9,364 nucleotides of DNA from Thermoplasmata archaeon (lineage in GTDB: Archaea; Thermoplasmatota; Thermoplasmata; Thermoplasmatales; Thermoplasmataceae): the NCBI GenBank assembly GCA_021801305.1, contig JAJYYD010000101.1, positions 1 through 9,364 of the forward strand. The letters run 5' to 3'. Position 1 is the first letter of the stretch. Every line of letters begins with the position of its first letter. Of the stretch, positions 6,884 through 9,364 are shown piece after piece. The notes beneath the pieces were generated by a model. It did not search any database, had not been told where the DNA came from, and saw nothing but the letters and a program-made list of their open reading frames with translations. Both the position numbers and the translations under genes were made by a program.

Positions 6884-8221
6884 ATGTTGAAAGACATAAT
6901 AGAGAAGGATTTTTACGAACAGCTCAAGAACGGTGCCAGGCAGATCCTCAATGAGGATTATGTCAGGATTCTTGCCCATTATGATGGTGATGGGACAAGT
7001 TCCGCAATTATTCTTACAAATGCCCTCAAAAGGAAGAACATAAAGTTCCATCTGGGCTATATAAAAGCACTGGACGGAGAAAGCTTCAGGAAGAGGATTG
7101 AAGAAGACGACATCACAACCATAGTAGTAGATGCCGGATCAGATCAGGTCCAGTATGTTCCCGAATATGAAAAAATAATAGTCCTGGATCATCATTTCTT
7201 CAACCGTACCACGATTAAGGGAATCAATATCAATGCCAGGGACTACCATGTGGATGGCACAAGGGAGGCATGCGGAGCAACGATGGCTTTTCTTATGGCC
7301 CTGGCAATGGATGAGGCTAATGCCGACCTTCTTCCATTTTTTGTGGCCGGCGCCATTGCCGACAAGCAGGACATGGGTGGTTTCCACGGCCTTAACAGGA
7401 AGCTTGTGGAGGCTTATGGGGGAAAGAGCCATGTTTTTCGTGGAATAAACCTGGAGGGTGGGAACCTCATAGATTCAATAACGTACTCAACAGATCCATT
7501 TTTCAATGACCTCACTGGAAAGCCCGAGAATGTGGAGAAATTTCTCTCAGGTATAAACATTCCGGGAAACCTGACACTGCAGGAACTTGGTGAGGAACAG
7601 ATGAGGAAACTGGCGGTGAACCTTTCCATCAAGCTTCTGGATCAGGGAGTTGGAACTGAGGCCCTGAAGTATCTTGAAAATGACATAATGAGTTTTGACG
7701 GAATGGAATTTTCTTCCAAGGAATTGAGCAACATAATAGACGGAAATGGAAAGGTCGGCTGGAATTCTATACCGGTCCAGTTTTTCCTTGGGGATCAGTC
7801 AGTAAGAGATGAGATGATAAAGAACTGGAAAGTTTTCAAGACCAAGCTCATAGATTACGTTTACAGGACCAACAAGGAACTATTTGAGGAGAGCCACCTG
7901 AGATATTTCTACGCCCCTGAGTCAGAGATGGCCGGGGCAATAAGCGGTGCTCTCATGCTTTACCTGGCAAAACAGAATAAGCCCCTTATAGGATTCAATG
8001 TTGGGAATGGCGACACAAAGGTATCATCCAGGGGAACCAGGAGGATGGTAAAACATGGCCTTAATCTTTCACTGGTTATGAAAGAGGCTGGGAAAGAAGT
8101 CGGAGGAAGCGGAGGAGGGCATGATATTGCTGCAGGTGCAGTCATACCGCGGGGAAAAGAGAAACAGTTCCTTGAAATAGCCAATAACATAGTTGCTGGA
8201 CAGATAAAGATTCTTAACTGA
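6884..8221 (+). CDS. archaeal RecJ-like DHH/DHHA1 phosphoesterase (GAN-type nuclease)
   Basis: A 445-residue DHH superfamily protein, by size and layout an archaeal RecJ homologue; such proteins act as single-strand exonucleases and some associate with the GINS replication factor (GAN). DHH motifs: HYDGDG at 32-37 (H32, D34, D36), VVDAGS at 81-86 (D83), LDHHF at 101-105 (the name motif) and GAIAD at 156-160 (D160). All expected metal-binding Asp and His residues are present, so it should be active. A linker region (about 195-340) separates this from the DHHA1 domain, whose GGSGGGHDIAAGA lies at 407-419. It starts 2 bases after rps15 with no Shine-Dalgarno site, suggesting reinitiation. The rps15 neighbourhood is, as I recall, conserved across many archaea. 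DNA against RNA as the real substrate cannot be settled here; an RNA-degrading RecJ-like protein is the alternative. Confidence 0.92.
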   Translation: MLKDIIEKDFYEQLKNGARQILNEDYVRILAHYDGDGTSSAIILTNALKRKNIKFHLGYIKALDGESFRKRIEEDDITTIVVDAGSDQVQYVPEYEKIIVLDHHFFNRTTIKGININARDYHVDGTREACGATMAFLMALAMDEANADLLPFFVAGAIADKQDMGGFHGLNRKLVEAYGGKSHVFRGINLEGGNLIDSITYSTDPFFNDLTGKPENVEKFLSGINIPGNLTLQELGEEQMRKLAVNLSIKLLDQGVGTEALKYLENDIMSFDGMEFSSKELSNIIDGNGKVGWNSIPVQFFLGDQSVRDEMIKNWKVFKTKLIDYVYRTNKELFEESHLRYFYAPESEMAGAISGALMLYLAKQNKPLIGFNVGNGDTKVSSRGTRRMVKHGLNLSLVMKEAGKEVGGSGGGHDIAAGAVIPRGKEKQFLEIANNIVAGQIKILN

Positions 8222-8263
8222 ACAGGGAAATCAGATTTATCTTGAAGCTCCAATTCGTAAAGC

Positions 8264-8269
8264 ATATAA
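8264..8269 (+). promoter_or_regulatory. candidate TATA box for the RuvC-like gene
   Basis: ATATAA, flanked by AGC and GCT, is centred about 27 bp before ATG 8293, the same spacing as for rps15. It suggests the RuvC-like gene has its own leaderless transcript in addition to any read-through from the DHH gene across the 71-bp gap. Confidence 0.45.
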
Positions 8270-8292
8270 GCTATCAGTGCATTTTACCTTGA

Positions 8293-8949
8293 ATGGGAAG
8301 GGTAGGCATATTTACTCTTGACTTCAAGTTTTATCATGATATCATAGTTGACCTCCGGAAATGGAAAATTCCATTTACAAGTCTTGAAAGCACCAGCAAT
8401 ATTCCACGGGATGTGGCAGTTGTTCTCAGTTCTGAAAAAGATGAAAGATTCTGGGACAGGCAGATAAACGCCAGAGATTCCACCTATGGGATTCGAAACT
8501 CCCTCCCGCTGCTGATGAACAGGGAAGTTTTTGATGAAGTCGTAATAGGGCTTGATCCAGGCCCTTATCCAGGTGTTGCGGTCATTGCAGATAACGTTCT
8601 GACAGAAGCCTTCGAGACTCCCATGATAGAGATGGTGAGAAAAGAGGTCATGGAAATCAGGGATTCATACCGGTACAGAAACATTTCAATCAAGATAGGG
8701 GATGGAGATAAACCACACAGAGATCGTATAATTCAGGACCTAGCTGAAACTGGAATCGACCTTAAGGTTGTGGATGAAAGAAATACCAGTATGCCCCACA
8801 AGATACACAATAATGCACTGTCGGCTGCAAGAATTGCCTCACTTGGAAGTATTTTTGTACCCCCAAGGAACAGCGAAAAAATCAGTAAAAAAGATGTATA
8901 CGACAGGGAATTTCTCACTATTCAGGCAGCACTGAACAATGTATTCTGA
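8293..8949 (+). CDS. two-domain protein with a RuvC/YqgF-like RNase H fold, function unknown
   Basis: A 218-residue protein with no name I can give. Residues 1-80 look like a small alpha/beta domain: strand VGIFTLD, a helix to about 25, and strand VAVVLSS (41-47). From 82 on the order fits an RNase H fold of the RuvC/YqgF group. VVIGLDPGPYPGVAVI (83-98) is the first hairpin, with D88 in the catalytic place. E105 or E108 lies on the following strand. SIKIGDGDKPHRDRII (132-147) resembles the YqgF glycine loop, and VDERNTS (160-166) resembles its DERxTS. NALSAARIA (174-182) aligns with the last RuvC motif (DALAIA), but the Asp is Asn. Two histidines (H169, H172) precede it. It may therefore be inactive, use another ligand, or bind structured nucleic acid. 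No start ambiguity: TATA box about 27 bp upstream. Its stop abuts the convergent gene. Fold assignment is by motif reading only. Confidence 0.7.
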   Translation: MGRVGIFTLDFKFYHDIIVDLRKWKIPFTSLESTSNIPRDVAVVLSSEKDERFWDRQINARDSTYGIRNSLPLLMNREVFDEVVIGLDPGPYPGVAVIADNVLTEAFETPMIEMVRKEVMEIRDSYRYRNISIKIGDGDKPHRDRIIQDLAETGIDLKVVDERNTSMPHKIHNNALSAARIASLGSIFVPPRNSEKISKKDVYDREFLTIQAALNNVF

Positions 8950-9364
8950 TTATTTCTTCCATTTAGGCTTTCTTGGAATGTTTCTCCTTCTGCCTGCTCC
9001 CATGGCCATAACAACCATTACCACTACGACAACGCCTGCCACGTAGTAAATCCAGCTGTAGTTGGGCACTGCACCGTAATAGAACTTGGTCACATAGTAA
9101 TTATGTCCGTCCGGGAGAGTGACCTGTGTGTTGGCAACTGTCACATTAAGAGTATTCTCTCCCTGTATGACATTCAAAACCACTTTCCCATTTGATATTG
9201 TTGATGAGGAATAGCTATAGTTCACTTCAACAGAGGATTTCGGGCCTATTGCATGCACTGTCTCGTTACCAACTTCAACACTGTTCAGGATGAACTCCAC
9301 GTTCACATTATATATGGGTGCATTGCCTGAATTCCTCAAAGTGGCATGAAAAACAATGGGTGTA
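8950..9364 (-). CDS. C-terminal part of a membrane-anchored extracellular protein with a CARDB-like domain (5' end outside window)
   Basis: The reverse strand is open from the right edge to TAA at 8950-8952, about 137 residues. A TTG at 9337-9339 is not needed as a start: the frame continues to the edge, reading TPIVFHATLRNSGNAPIYN, and that upstream piece belongs to the same beta strand. The visible part has the alternating hydrophobic pattern and N-x-G phrase of CARDB or related immunoglobulin-like adhesion domains, several Asn-x-Ser/Thr sites that could be glycosylated, then a single membrane helix (about WIYYVAGVVVVVMVVMAM) and a strongly basic tail, RRRNIPRKPKWKK. This is a type I layout with the domain outside and the tail inside. 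It probably belongs to a larger S-layer-associated or adhesion protein; function unknown. Confidence 0.8.
   Translation of the reverse strand, partial: TPIVFHATLRNSGNAPIYNVNVEFILNSVEVGNETVHAIGPKSSVEVNYSYSSSTISNGKVVLNVIQGENTLNVTVANTQVTLPDGHNYYVTKFYYGAVPNYSWIYYVAGVVVVVMVVMAMGAGRRRNIPRKPKWKK

Noticed and set aside
9337..9339. TTG as the true start of the surface protein
   Set aside because: The frame stays open to the window edge and the residues upstream continue the same beta-strand pattern; it is an edge artefact.
1..9364. tRNA, rRNA, C/D box RNA, CRISPR array, insertion sequence or attachment site
   Set aside because: All gaps are 145 bp or shorter, and none shows clover-leaf, direct-repeat, C/D box pair or terminal inverted repeat structure by eye.

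Overview
The window looks like chromosomal DNA from a thermoacidophilic archaeon of the Thermoplasmatales type (Thermoplasma, Picrophilus, Ferroplasma, Cuniculiplasma and relatives). This is inferred from an archaeal uS15 followed directly by an archaeal RecJ-like DHH protein, a Nep1 rRNA methyltransferase, a CYP119/CYP231-like P450, arginine written mostly as AGG/AGA and isoleucine often as ATA, and TATA boxes about 27-33 bp before several start codons. That spacing implies leaderless or nearly leaderless transcripts. No search was run, so the genus is not assigned.

Left part (1-5005): a cytochrome P450 on the minus strand is cut by the left edge just before its haem cysteine. It faces, across a 145-bp AT-rich divergent promoter region, a rightward series: a small class I methyltransferase, the AzlC/AzlD pair (branched-chain amino acid export family), a ten-helix EamA/DMT transporter and a major facilitator. 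These look like accessory metabolism and efflux genes with gaps of about 70-80 bp; only azlC and azlD overlap. The MFS gene ends 8 bp from the convergent cobA gene.

Middle and right part (5006-8949): cobA (corrinoid adenosyltransferase) on the minus strand is divergent from nep1. After nep1 come rps15, the DHH/RecJ-like nuclease (2 bp behind rps15) and a two-domain protein whose C-terminal half looks like a RuvC/YqgF RNase H fold. This half is the core-genome segment: small-subunit ribosome maturation (Nep1, uS15) beside DNA or RNA processing proteins (the DHH nuclease and the RuvC-like protein).

Right edge (8950-9364): the C-terminal end of a membrane-anchored surface protein on the minus strand, entering from beyond the window. 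Its stop codon directly abuts the stop of the RuvC-like gene.

No tRNA, rRNA, CRISPR array, insertion sequence or long repeat was seen. The least explained items are the RuvC-like protein, which has Asn where RuvC has its last catalytic Asp, and the symmetrical divergent promoter with an 18-codon open frame near position 1000.
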